Position numbers and translations under genes: made by a program. 64,000 nt of DNA, from contig JAKOXK010000096.1 of the NCBI GenBank assembly GCA_029781035.1, positions 47,880 to 111,879 of the forward strand. The letters run 5' to 3'. This DNA is from Armatimonadota bacterium. Lineage in GTDB: Bacteria > Armatimonadota > Fimbriimonadia > Fimbriimonadales > Fimbriimonadaceae. Under the pieces are notes generated by a model. It saw nothing but the letters and a program-made list of their open reading frames with translations, was not told where the DNA came from and ran no database searches. Numbering within the stretch: position 1 is the first letter of the stretch; every line of letters starts with the position of its first letter. Shown piece after piece: positions 8,541-16,696 of this stretch.

Positions 8541-9454
8541 GCCTTCACCTCCTCAAGGAGCCCGAGACACCGGAGTCCCTCGATGGGCTCAATAACTGAA
8601 CAAGAGCCGAATCCGCCAAAGAAGTCCCAGAACTCCTCGATTCCGTCGGATTCGATCCATTGGTCGGCCATCCGGATATCGTCCGCACCGACGTGGAGTT
8701 GGTCGGGATCGGTCACGTCCAAGATTTCCGCGATCTCCCGTCGACTTGCGTCGCTGGCGATGGCCGCGGCTCCTGCCAGCAAAGCGTTCAGGAAGCCGTG
8801 CCTTTCACAACCCAGCTCTTTGTCAAAGTAACGCAACGGCTGATGGAGACCGGCCGTGTACTTGAACGGACACTCCAACGCGGCGCACTCGCTGATGAAC
8901 GAAGCTAGCTCTTCGACTGACGGGAAGGCGTCACATGTCAGACCACCAGTCCTGGCCTTGAAACCCACGCCTTCGAACAAGCTGCTGGCCTCGTGCATCG
9001 CCTCAACCATCTCGTCGCCCCATCCGACTTCGAGATACACCTCGACGCCACTGTCCTCGACAAGGTCCGGGAGCCTCTTGCACGCTGAAACGGCCGACTT
9101 GAGGCCGCTGCCTTGCGGGATCCAAACTTCGTATCCCTCCACAGAAACAGCTCCCGACGCCTGGGCCCGTCGGATCGCGTCAGCGTCATGGCGGACCGAC
9201 TCGGCGTGGCCCGTTTCGGCTTTCGTCCCAACGACCGCCACGCGAACACCGCTTTTGCCAGAGCGGTGGAGTCGGGCAGTCAGGTCTTCGAGTTGGAGTG
9301 CAGGACAGACGAACCGATCGACGATCCAACTGTCCTGGCCTGTCGAGAGATCCAGATATTCGTTGAGAGCGGGTTCCATCGCCAGCTTGGCTGGCGGGAA
9401 CAGGCCCGCATAGTCGATCGAGTGTTCGAGCAGTGCCCGGAGTGGCGCTCTCAT
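8537..9454 (-). CDS. Conserved uncharacterised protein translationally coupled to fahA
   Basis: The frame extends far upstream, but those codons lie opposite the response-regulator gene. The start is best placed at ATG 9454, giving MRAPLRALLEHSIDYAGLFP and a 305-residue product. I do not know a characterised member. Visible landmarks are the N-terminal YAGLFPPAKL segment, DRFVCPALQLEDL, EVYLEVGWGDEMV, and KYTAGLHQPLRY near residue 215. The alternating beta/alpha pattern with GWG and KARTGG loops would suit a TIM-barrel-like enzyme, but that is a guess. Its GTGA overlap with fahA makes a role in aromatic catabolism likely. Confidence 0.75.
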   Translation of the reverse strand: MRAPLRALLEHSIDYAGLFPPAKLAMEPALNEYLDLSTGQDSWIVDRFVCPALQLEDLTARLHRSGKSGVRVAVVGTKAETGHAESVRHDADAIRRAQASGAVSVEGYEVWIPQGSGLKSAVSACKRLPDLVEDSGVEVYLEVGWGDEMVEAMHEASSLFEGVGFKARTGGLTCDAFPSVEELASFISECAALECPFKYTAGLHQPLRYFDKELGCERHGFLNALLAGAAAIASDASRREIAEILDVTDPDQLHVGADDIRMADQWIESDGIEEFWDFFGGFGSCSVIEPIEGLRCLGLLEEVKA

Positions 9455-9569
9455 GACTGCCAGGTTACCTTTGGCTGGCTTGGGCGGTAAGCAGTCGCGT
9501 CGGCCCAGAAGGTCGCACGGTATCCTGGCTGAGGTCAGGGCAACGCAGCCAAGACAGGAAGAAGCCCTC

Positions 9570-10136
9570 ATGCGCGTATTGATCGCTGACGACGACCCCA
9601 TTATCAGGCTCGACCTGAAGCAAATGCTCGAGAATCTTGGATACGAGATCGTGGCTGAGGCAGAGGACGGGCAAAGTGCCGTCGACCTCGCACAGACCCA
9701 CTCCCCCGACGTGTGCGTCCTCGACGTCAAGATGCCCGTCATGGACGGGATCGATGTCGCGAACCGGCTGGCCAACGAAGGCATCGCCCCAGCGATCCTC
9801 CTCACGGCATATTCCGACACGGACCTCATTGCACGCGCCAAGGAGGCAGGTGTCTTCGGCTACTTGACCAAACCGTTCAAGCCGAGCGACTTGGCCCCTG
9901 CGATCGAAGTGGCTCGGAGCCGTTTTGAGCAGAACCAACAGTTGATGCGCGAAGTGACGACGCTCCAGGAACGGCTCGAAGCGAGAAAGGCAGTCGAGAA
10001 GGCCAAGGGCGTCCTCATGGAGCGTGAAGGCGTGTCCGAGGCTGAGGCCTATCGTCGGATCCAACAGCAATCGATGAACCAGCGGCTCTCCATGAGGGAA
10101 GTCGCCGAGGCGATCCTGATCGCGCACGGAGTCTGA
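9570..10136 (+). CDS. Response regulator with ANTAR RNA-binding output domain
   Basis: The 188-residue protein has a receiver domain (residues 1-120) with the acidic pocket DDD at 7-9, phosphoacceptor D52, T79 and K101. A linker coiled coil follows, then an ANTAR domain (about 127-188) with RKAVEKAKGVLMEREGVSEAEA and the terminal EVAEAILIA helix. ANTAR proteins bind paired hexaloop hairpins in nascent RNA and block termination. ATG 9570 follows a GGAAGAA ribosome site; a TATCCT box lies about 45 bases before it. No histidine kinase is adjacent, so the partner and the RNA targets are elsewhere. Confidence 0.93.
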   Translation: MRVLIADDDPIIRLDLKQMLENLGYEIVAEAEDGQSAVDLAQTHSPDVCVLDVKMPVMDGIDVANRLANEGIAPAILLTAYSDTDLIARAKEAGVFGYLTKPFKPSDLAPAIEVARSRFEQNQQLMREVTTLQERLEARKAVEKAKGVLMEREGVSEAEAYRRIQQQSMNQRLSMREVAEAILIAHGV

Positions 10137-10176
10137 GGGGCCACCTGGGCCAGTCCGCGCCGACTGGGACGGCAGG

Positions 10177-10188
10177 TAACCTCGCGAC
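10177..10188 (+). promoter_or_regulatory. Leaderless-type -10 box of the HIT gene
   Basis: TAACCT at 10177-10182 is followed by CGCGAC and directly by the ATG at 10189. There is no Shine-Dalgarno sequence between the box and the start codon, so the mRNA is probably leaderless. No -35 element is evident. Confidence 0.45.
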
Positions 10189-10686
10189 ATGTCCGAGCGC
10201 CTGTGGGCACCCTGGCGGTTTGACTACGTTCAGAACGCAGACAGCAAGAGCGTGGACGGCTGTCTGTTTTGTGTTATCGAGTCCGAAGACTCCGACCGTG
10301 ACAACCTGATCCTTCACCGGGGTGCGCGGGCGTTCGTGATGCTCAACGCTTACCCCTACACCAGTGGCCACTTGATGGTGGTCCCGAAGCGGCACGTCGC
10401 GGACATCGCCGATCTTGACGACCAAGAGCTGCTGGAGGTCAACCAACTGGTGAAGATGGCTTGCCACTGGGTCAGGCTCGTCTACAGCCCAGAAGGATTC
10501 AACATCGGTGTGAACATGGGAAAGGCGGCCGGTGCAGGCATTCCCGGTCATATCCATTGGCACATAGTTCCCCGGTGGGCCGGGGACACGAACTTCATGA
10601 CGTCCGTGGGAGAGGTGCGCGTCATCCCGCAGGATCTCCGCGTCAGCTACGAATCGCTCAGACGGGTCGTCGAGGAAGGAGTGTGA
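10189..10686 (+). CDS. HIT-family nucleotide phosphorylase/hydrolase
   Basis: The 165-residue protein has a histidine-triad motif GHIHWHIVPRW near residue 124 and the N-terminal LWAPWRFDYV and CLFC segments seen in the Ap4A-phosphorylase-like HIT subgroup (actinobacterial Rv2613c type). These enzymes cleave diadenosine polyphosphates or related nucleotides in the cytosol. CLFC may bind zinc. Its TGA stop overlaps the start of the uracil-DNA glycosylase gene (GTGA), so it heads a three-gene operon with that gene and nanE/nanK. Confidence 0.9.
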   Translation: MSERLWAPWRFDYVQNADSKSVDGCLFCVIESEDSDRDNLILHRGARAFVMLNAYPYTSGHLMVVPKRHVADIADLDDQELLEVNQLVKMACHWVRLVYSPEGFNIGVNMGKAAGAGIPGHIHWHIVPRWAGDTNFMTSVGEVRVIPQDLRVSYESLRRVVEEGV

Positions 10687-11375
10687 GCGCTCCGTTCGAT
10701 TTCAGCCATCCTGAGCTTGACGCCCTGCGTCTCGATGCCCGAGAGTGCCAGTCATGCCCCCTCCATGCCCGAAGGACTCATGTCGTCTTTGGAGAAGGCA
10801 ACCCGCACTCACCTCTGGTGCTTGTAGGGGAAGGACCAGGCGAGGAAGAAGACCGGACTGGCCGCCCCTTTGTCGGCAGGGCTGGCAAGCTCCTTGATCA
10901 AGCCCTGTTGGACAATAGTCTGACTCGCGAAGACGTCTACATCTGCAACACGGTCAAGTGCCGGGCTGCCGACTGGGCCACAGGCAAACCCGTGAACCGC
11001 GCTCCGACAGACCTTGAGACGGCAGCTTGCCGGAAGTGGCTGTTGCCGCAACTTGGCGCAATCGCTCCCCAAGTGATCTTGTGCGTCGGGGCTCCATCGG
11101 CGAAGAACCTGATCAAGAAGGACTTCAAGATCACTGCAGAACGCGGCAAGTACTTCCCTTGTGCGTTCGCCCGTACCGCCATTGCGACGCTTCACCCCGC
11201 CTATGTCTTGCGCCAGATGAACATCTCAGGGGACGGCGGGTACTCCCTCTTGGTCGGAGACATCGCCAAAGCCTGGGAGGCAGCAAACAAACTCAGACTA
11301 AGGAAAGCTGAGACAAAGCCAGGAGAGGACGCCATGTCGGTGGCCGAGACCGTCCAGTTGGGGCTCGAACTGTGA
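10683..11375 (+). CDS. Type-4 (Fe-S) uracil-DNA glycosylase
   Basis: GTG 10683, overlapping the HIT stop, is the sensible start; the longer frame upstream is inside the HIT gene. The 230-residue protein removes uracil from DNA. Family-4 features are present: GEGPGEEED at 49-57, GRPFVGRAGKLLD at 60-72, four cysteines at 22, 25, 93 and 116 that would hold a 4Fe-4S cluster, and ATLHPAYVLR near the end. The enzyme is typical of thermophiles and of many bacteria lacking or supplementing family-1 Ung. It ends in a GTGA overlap with nanE/nanK. Confidence 0.94.
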   Translation: MSAPFDFSHPELDALRLDARECQSCPLHARRTHVVFGEGNPHSPLVLVGEGPGEEEDRTGRPFVGRAGKLLDQALLDNSLTREDVYICNTVKCRAADWATGKPVNRAPTDLETAACRKWLLPQLGAIAPQVILCVGAPSAKNLIKKDFKITAERGKYFPCAFARTAIATLHPAYVLRQMNISGDGGYSLLVGDIAKAWEAANKLRLRKAETKPGEDAMSVAETVQLGLEL

Positions 11376-12925
11376 CACGGGACGATCTTCTTTCTCTCTT
11401 GCTGGAATGCCCTTTGGTCGCTTCCGTACAAGCCTCGCCAGGATCGCCACTCGACGACCCTGGGATCCTGCTCAAGCTCGCGCAGGCCTCCCTCATGCAT
11501 GGCGTAAAGGTCCTTCGGCTCGAGGGGGTCGAGAACATCAAGCGGATCAAGGGGGAAACTGGCGCGCCGGTAATCGGGCTCATCAAGCGTCGTTACCCGG
11601 ACACCGAACTTTACATCACGCCGACCCTGCGCGAGGTCGAGGAGTTGCTCGAGACCGGGTGCGAGATCATTGCCCTGGACTCACGGTGTCTTGCGGCCGT
11701 GGATCCGAACGGCACTGATCCGGTGCGATCGCAGGAGTACGGAGCGATGGTTGCTCGATGCCATGAGGGGAATAGGCTCGTCCTGGCGGACTGCTCCTCT
11801 CGACGCGGCGATCTGGAGGTCGCACAAGGGCTCGGCTGCGACTTTGGTTCAACAACGTTCGGCGATATTTGCCCAGGAGTCGAGACCCTCAGACAGCCCC
11901 ACTTCGGCGACCTGTGGGACTTCTTGAAGGTGGCCAAAGTGCCGCTACTTGCTGAGGGTCAGTACCAAACCGAGGCGCAGATCAGGCGGGCACTGCAAAT
12001 GGGGGTCAAGGGTGTCGTCGTCGGTGGGGCCCTGAACGACCCGGTGAAAACGACAAAGAGGTTTGTCCAGGCGGCCACCATGCCGCACGAAAACGTCGGA
12101 GGCGTCGATGTAGGCGGCACTTGGCTCAGGTTCGGTCTCTTCTCACACGACTGGAGGCTTATCGCCAAGCGGAAGACGCGTCTGCCATCGACACACGACG
12201 CTCGGATGCGCTGGATTCAAAGACAGGCCGAAAGCTTCGGCGTATCTCTTGTCGGTATCTCGACAGGGGGAACCGTCGATCCGTTCAGCGGACTTGTCAT
12301 TGAGTCCAAGGACACGATCCCCGATAACGAAAGAGCACAATTCACGTTGCCTGGCATCACGGTACGGGCTCTGAACGACGGCCTAGCGTCCACGTGGGGC
12401 CATTTGGTCTACGCGGTCAGAAGCCACAAGTTCGCCTCGAACCCTGGTGCGCGCACCGTCACATTAGCGATCGGAACCGGGCTTGGTTGTGGAGTGTCAA
12501 GTGGCTTTGGTCTTCTTGACGGCACCTTCTACACGCGTGTGAATGACATTGAGTACCGGGACGGACGTACCTATGAAGACGTTCTGGGAGGTCGCTTCCT
12601 GACCGCGAACCCGACCCAAGTGCAGCAAGACGAAGCGTTTGGTGCCCTCCTCAGAGCCATCGACATGGTCATCAAAATGCTTGCGCCCAAGTGCATCTTC
12701 CTTTGTGGTGGAGTCGCGTTATCGCCCTGGATGAGAAAGCGGTTGGCAGAGCACAAGCGAGGTAAGTCGTTCCCGTTCGCCCTTTCGAACGGCCAGGATC
12801 CGGATGGTCGTCAATGGGCTGCGGGCGTTGTCGACGTCGAGCTTTCGCCTTTCGGTGCAGACGCTGGCCTCTACGGTGCGGCTGCATTGGCGTTGTGGCC
12901 GCCGATAGGAGTCTTCCCGGAATGA
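11372..12925 (+). CDS. Fused N-acetylmannosamine-6-phosphate epimerase and ROK-family kinase (NanE/NanK type)
   Basis: The 517-residue protein joins two enzymes of amino-sugar salvage. Residues 1-230 match NanE: VASVQASPGSPLDDP, PVIGLIKRRYP with the catalytic Lys, YITPTLREVEELL, and PLLAEGQYQ. From about 240 a ROK sugar kinase begins with the ATP loop GGVDVGGTWLRFGL, then ALNDG and LAIGTGLGCGV. The usual ROK zinc motif CxCGxxGC is not apparent, although NDIEYRDGRTYEDVLGGR occupies that place. NanE/NanK fusions occur in other bacteria. No nanA lyase or sialic-acid transporter lies nearby, so the true substrate may be another N-acyl hexosamine. Confidence 0.88.
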   Translation: MTRDDLLSLLLECPLVASVQASPGSPLDDPGILLKLAQASLMHGVKVLRLEGVENIKRIKGETGAPVIGLIKRRYPDTELYITPTLREVEELLETGCEIIALDSRCLAAVDPNGTDPVRSQEYGAMVARCHEGNRLVLADCSSRRGDLEVAQGLGCDFGSTTFGDICPGVETLRQPHFGDLWDFLKVAKVPLLAEGQYQTEAQIRRALQMGVKGVVVGGALNDPVKTTKRFVQAATMPHENVGGVDVGGTWLRFGLFSHDWRLIAKRKTRLPSTHDARMRWIQRQAESFGVSLVGISTGGTVDPFSGLVIESKDTIPDNERAQFTLPGITVRALNDGLASTWGHLVYAVRSHKFASNPGARTVTLAIGTGLGCGVSSGFGLLDGTFYTRVNDIEYRDGRTYEDVLGGRFLTANPTQVQQDEAFGALLRAIDMVIKMLAPKCIFLCGGVALSPWMRKRLAEHKRGKSFPFALSNGQDPDGRQWAAGVVDVELSPFGADAGLYGAAALALWPPIGVFPE

Positions 12926-12968
12926 ATCCGCTGATGAGCGGGTGTCAAGTCGGACGAGGAGGAAGCGC

Positions 12969-14033
12969 ATGAAGATCGCCGTCGTCGGGGCCGGCATCAT
13001 GGGACTCTGTGCCGCCAAATCGCTGGCTGAACACGGGCATGACGTCACTGTGTTCGAGCAACACAGGCCAGGCCACCCGTTTGGCTCAAGCCACGGCCGC
13101 TCACGAATCGTAAGACAGGCATATCCAGACCAGTTTTACACGGAGATTCTCCTGGAGGCCCATGAGCTTTGGTACAAGTTAGAGGCGGAGACAGGCAAGA
13201 AACTGATCCATGAAGTCGGGCTCTTGACGGTCGGCCCAAGAGATGAGCCCGAGATGTGGCACGAACTTGAGGCTCTCGAGAACCTCAAGATCCCCATGCG
13301 CGTGCTTACATCGAAAGAGATCAGAAACGTGCATTCTCATATGGTCCTGGGCGACGGCGAGATCGCCATCATGACTCTGAGCGCCGGGTGGGCAGACGTC
13401 CCAACCATATTGGCCGCCTTGACTGACGCTGCTGGCAGGCTTGGCGTGCGGTTCGTCTCTGACCGTGTGACGGTCTTGGAGCCTTCGGGAGACGTCCGCT
13501 GTGCGCGGAATGGTCCGACCGGACCTTTCGATCGGGTTGTCGTTGCGGCGGGACCTTGGGTGACGAAGTTCTTCGACTTGCCGCTCACTGTGACGCTTCA
13601 AACCTATGCCTACTTTGAGGGGCATATGACGGGACCAGTCTGGATCGAGATGTTCGGCGACCACTTCTACGGGTTTCCGAGCGAACCCGATGCCACGAGT
13701 TTTAAAGTCGGGCGTCACACGCCTGGACCGAAGATCGATCCTGACGACCTTGACCGGCCACTGGACGATCAGACGTTGTTCAAGATCAAGGAGAGTGTCG
13801 CACGCCGGTTCGACCGAGAGACGGGACAGATTGGGCTAACGGAGTCTTCGTCATGCCTCTACACCGTGGCGGCGGCTGACGACTTTCGATTCATGTGGGC
13901 CGGCGATCGCATTCTCGTCATGAGCGCTTGTAGCGGCCATGGCTTCAAGTTCGGGCCCTGGCTTGGCAGCTTTGTGACGACAATTGTTGAGAAGCCAGAG
14001 ACACTATCCTCGTGGCCCAGGTTTCATTTCTGA
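12969..14033 (+). CDS. Monomeric sarcosine oxidase / N-methyl-amino-acid oxidase-like flavoprotein
   Basis: ATG 12969 is preceded by GAGGAGGAAG and begins the Rossmann loop VVGAGIMG, so upstream in-frame codons are not used. The 354-residue protein is a DAO-fold FAD amine oxidase. The GSSHGRSRIVRQAY segment near residue 40 and SSCLYTVAAADDF near 295 match MSOX/SolA; the Cys there is the residue that binds FAD covalently in MSOX. MSACSGHGFKFGP near 315 is also typical. The expected reaction is oxidative demethylation of sarcosine, N-methyltryptophan or pipecolate with release of H2O2. Confidence 0.9.
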   Translation: MKIAVVGAGIMGLCAAKSLAEHGHDVTVFEQHRPGHPFGSSHGRSRIVRQAYPDQFYTEILLEAHELWYKLEAETGKKLIHEVGLLTVGPRDEPEMWHELEALENLKIPMRVLTSKEIRNVHSHMVLGDGEIAIMTLSAGWADVPTILAALTDAAGRLGVRFVSDRVTVLEPSGDVRCARNGPTGPFDRVVVAAGPWVTKFFDLPLTVTLQTYAYFEGHMTGPVWIEMFGDHFYGFPSEPDATSFKVGRHTPGPKIDPDDLDRPLDDQTLFKIKESVARRFDRETGQIGLTESSSCLYTVAAADDFRFMWAGDRILVMSACSGHGFKFGPWLGSFVTTIVEKPETLSSWPRFHF

Positions 14034-14261
14034 AAGATGACTATGGCCTGTTCCAGATGCTGCAGACGACTTGTAGACAGCCTTTCTCAATGCGGCTTTT
14101 GCCAACTGGACGTGCTCGTCAATGAACTCCAAACGATCCCAGAGCGTCCTCAGGTCTGCCGCCTCATCCACGTCCTCCAAAGCAATGTCCGCTTGGTCTC
14201 GGATGTTCTTGAGCGCAACCGTTATCGAATTCAAATCAACGGCGTCATTTTCGGTCATCAC
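14004..14261 (-). CDS. Small acidic helical protein, uncharacterised
   Basis: An 85-residue frame runs against the neighbouring plus-strand genes and overlaps the last 30 bases of the flavoenzyme gene. It starts ATGATG (14261) with a GAGAG ribosome-site candidate about ten bases before. The product is helix-rich and acidic (NIRDQADIALEDVDEAADL, RLEFIDEHVQLAKAALR), with no cysteine, signal or membrane segment. It fills a stretch of about 300 bases that otherwise has no gene. I recognise no family; it could be a real small protein or a chance frame. Confidence 0.45.
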   Translation of the reverse strand: MMTENDAVDLNSITVALKNIRDQADIALEDVDEAADLRTLWDRLEFIDEHVQLAKAALRKAVYKSSAASGTGHSHLSEMKPGPRG

Positions 14262-14340
14262 TTATTCTCTCTTACGGCACCCACTTAATGATCGGCACAA
14301 TCCTCACGAATATTCGCAGTATTCGAGAGCGCTAGTAACG

Positions 14341-15069
14341 ATGAGCAAGAACATGGAGAAATCAAACAAGTCTCTGTTTTCCAGGATATGGTATAGGTTT
14401 GTTGCCCGATTCGTCCGCCATTGCTTCTTCGGGCCCCTTGGAGGCATCAAAATATACAATGAGGGCAACGTTCCGGAGTGCGGGCCCGTGATCATTGCTC
14501 CTGTGCACGTAAGCAACATGGATCCACCCCTCCTCGGTTCAACGTGTCCACGGCAATTGCGTTTCATGGCCAAGGAAGAGCTGTTTCACGTGCCGATCTT
14601 GGCTCCCATCATCCGGAGCCTTGGTGCCTTTCCCGTGAAGCGAGGCGAGTTCGACACGGCCGCTATTCGCCATACGATAGACCGACTGACGTGCGGTGAT
14701 GCCGTGCTGTTGTTCCCAGAGGGACAACGCGGCGACTCCAAGGTCATGGGCCCTATTCAGCCCGGGATCGCAGTCCTCGCCAAGCGCTCCCATGCGGTCG
14801 TTGTGCCGGTTGGCATCTCTGGAACGAACCGTATGTTGCCGCGGGGATCCAAGAGGCTCCATCGAGCCAAGTTGCACCTTGTCTATGGCGAACCGTTCAC
14901 CTATGAGGAAGTGAGCGAGGGCTTGACCGAAAAGGAGGGACGGCTCCAGTTTGCCAAGACTCTCGGCGACCGGATAGCAGCGGCCTGCGCGATCGCGGGG
15001 ATGCCTCTCAGAACCTATGGCTCAGAGTCAGACCCAGTGAAGTCCGACCCGTCTCAAACACCGTCTTGA
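14341..15069 (+). CDS. plsC: 1-acyl-sn-glycerol-3-phosphate acyltransferase
   Basis: PlsC acylates lysophosphatidate to phosphatidate in membrane phospholipid synthesis. ATG 14341 gives 242 residues; upstream in-frame codons read through the antisense small gene and look non-coding. The HX4D motif occurs in APVHVSNMDPP near residue 62. The second glycerolipid-acyltransferase motif is GAFPVKRGEFD and the third is LLFPEGQRGDS near 130, followed by VPVGISGTNRMLP. An N-terminal amphipathic or hydrophobic stretch (WYRFVARFVRHCFFGPLGG) would dock it on the membrane. Its last 62 bases overlap the 3' end of the convergent gene. Confidence 0.92.
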   Translation: MSKNMEKSNKSLFSRIWYRFVARFVRHCFFGPLGGIKIYNEGNVPECGPVIIAPVHVSNMDPPLLGSTCPRQLRFMAKEELFHVPILAPIIRSLGAFPVKRGEFDTAAIRHTIDRLTCGDAVLLFPEGQRGDSKVMGPIQPGIAVLAKRSHAVVVPVGISGTNRMLPRGSKRLHRAKLHLVYGEPFTYEEVSEGLTEKEGRLQFAKTLGDRIAAACAIAGMPLRTYGSESDPVKSDPSQTPS

Positions 15070-15616
15070 GAGCGAGCCCTCGCACGGGCCTGACCTCAAC
15101 TCCCGCGGCCAGCCGTTCGCTGTCGTGCTCTGCGATAAGCGAAAGTACCTCGCTCAAAGGAAAACGGACGGCGAAGAAGCCAAGACCAGTGCGTTTCGTC
15201 CAGAAACCCAGTGTGAGTTCAGTCGGAATGTCCTGGTTCAGTTCACCAAGATTTCCGTAATGAAACGTCGTGGCCAAATAGAGGGCACGACCCCCTGAAG
15301 TGACGTTGAGACCATCAGTCACGCCAAAGCTAATGCCAGGAGAAATGTCAATGATTGGCGGCGTTAGATTATACGAAACGTTGAAACTACCTTTGCCGGT
15401 GTCCGAGTCTTCTCGAACCATGGACAGTTCAGCCTCAAAAGCCGTGTTTAATCCCGTCCCGAGCCAAACCCAGGACGCTTTCTCACCCGGAACCCCCAGG
15501 TACTCGAAACGGACTTCTCCATCCCGCAGTTTGTGGCCCTTGGGAACCTGGATCTCTCGGTCGGCAAGGCAGCTGGAGGCGACAGAAAGAAGCGCCAGAG
15601 AGGTCAGGGCACGCAC
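15008..15616 (-). CDS. Exported, probably beta-barrel outer-membrane protein
   Basis: The 202-residue product has a short signal peptide (LTSLALLSVASSCLA) and then alternating hydrophobic/polar strands such as SFNVSYNLTPP, ALYLATTFHY and TELTLGFWTKR, ending in LGLTLSHRF. A C-terminal aromatic residue after alternating strands is typical of outer-membrane barrels inserted by Bam. The size suggests an 8-10 strand barrel. I recognise no named family. It lies ten bases after the acyl-CoA dehydrogenase-like gene on the same strand, so it may be the last gene of that operon. Its tail overlaps plsC from the opposite strand. Confidence 0.7.
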   Translation of the reverse strand: MRALTSLALLSVASSCLADREIQVPKGHKLRDGEVRFEYLGVPGEKASWVWLGTGLNTAFEAELSMVREDSDTGKGSFNVSYNLTPPIIDISPGISFGVTDGLNVTSGGRALYLATTFHYGNLGELNQDIPTELTLGFWTKRTGLGFFAVRFPLSEVLSLIAEHDSERLAAGVEVRPVRGLALKTVFETGRTSLGLTLSHRF

Positions 15617-15625
15617 TGACGAACC

Positions 15626-16696
15626 TTACCCGCGCGAAGCGATGCGCTCAAGGGTAGCTCTCATGACGGGGCCCGTCTGAGCACTCACGGTGTAAACAAG
15701 AGCCTCTCGAAAGACACGCTGAGCGTCGTGGTCGAGGCTGTTCGCAGCCCCGCTACTGGCTGCCACGCCCGCATGGGCACAGCGTACAGCGAGGTCGATC
15801 GCCCAGGCCCGGACACGAAGCTTTTCGTCGGTCGTGACATCCTCTGTCGAAGCGTCTTGAGCATCGACCATGGCCTGCCTGCACCATTGCAGTTCCTCGA
15901 CCAACCGGTCGTAGGCCGACTTGATGAAGTCGGTGCCTTTGCGTTCGTAGGCTCTGAGCACGACGTCTAGACCCGCCCTGGCGCAGCCGACGGCGAAGAA
16001 ACCTTGGATGGTGATGTTGATCAGGTCGTTGCTGTGGATCCAACCCGGCGGTTTGTGGAAAGCAACACGATCCATAGGCAAGTGCAACCCCTTGAGTTCG
16101 GCTGCGACCGTCTGAGGGCTCTCCATGGCCGCGAGGCGCATGACAGGACCAAACGAGATCCCGTCCGAGTCTTGGAACGGCACGATGCCAAAGACGGCCC
16201 GACCATCGGGAAGGCTCGCGCCGATCAGGAACTCAGGGTAGATCCCCAGGCCCGTGACCCAAGGGCACTGACCGTTCAGGACATATCCGTCGTCGACGGG
16301 ATCTGCGGTCAGGATCGGTGGACCCGGTCGTCGGAGTTGGCTGAAGCCGATGCCTACGAGCTTTCTGCCGTCAGCCATCTGAGGCAGGTACTCAGCCTTC
16401 AGATCTCGGTTGTCTCCCTTGCTGATCATGCTGACTGCACTTTGGTGCTGAGTCTGCAGGAAAGCGAGCGAGCCCGAGGCTCGGGCTGCTTCCTCCTGGA
16501 AGTGTCTGAACTCGATCTCGGAGAGGCCGGGGCCGCCGTAGGCATCGGGGCGCCGCAAGGCCATGAGCCCTCGGGAGCACAAGCCATCGAGGGCCACCTT
16601 CAAAGCCGTGACATCGCCATCGATGACGTTCGCTCGGGGGGCGACTTCCGTACGTAAGTAGTCGACTGCTTGTTCAAGAACCTTGTTCAACGCCAC
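15626..16696 (-). CDS. Acyl-CoA dehydrogenase family flavoprotein
   Basis: The 356-residue protein shows the N-terminal helical domain (GLMALRRPDAYGGPGLSEIE, EAARASGSLAF), the beta middle domain (VGIGFSQLRRPGPPI, ADPVDDGYVLNGQCPWVTG) and the C-terminal helical domain of acyl-CoA dehydrogenases. It is slightly shorter than the usual 380 residues and I cannot place the catalytic glutamate, so it may act on an unusual substrate or not be a dehydrogenase of CoA esters. The start is GTG 16696, overlapping the glcE stop by ten bases; a TTG at 16690 gives a TTGA overlap and is an alternative. Confidence 0.85.
   Translation of the reverse strand: MALNKVLEQAVDYLRTEVAPRANVIDGDVTALKVALDGLCSRGLMALRRPDAYGGPGLSEIEFRHFQEEAARASGSLAFLQTQHQSAVSMISKGDNRDLKAEYLPQMADGRKLVGIGFSQLRRPGPPILTADPVDDGYVLNGQCPWVTGLGIYPEFLIGASLPDGRAVFGIVPFQDSDGISFGPVMRLAAMESPQTVAAELKGLHLPMDRVAFHKPPGWIHSNDLINITIQGFFAVGCARAGLDVVLRAYERKGTDFIKSAYDRLVEELQWCRQAMVDAQDASTEDVTTDEKLRVRAWAIDLAVRCAHAGVAASSGAANSLDHDAQRVFREALVYTVSAQTGPVMRATLERIASRG

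Noticed and set aside
9455..9841. Upstream extension of the fahA-partner gene to 9841
   Set aside because: Those codons are antisense to the receiver domain of the ANTAR regulator; ATG 9454 begins the plausible protein.
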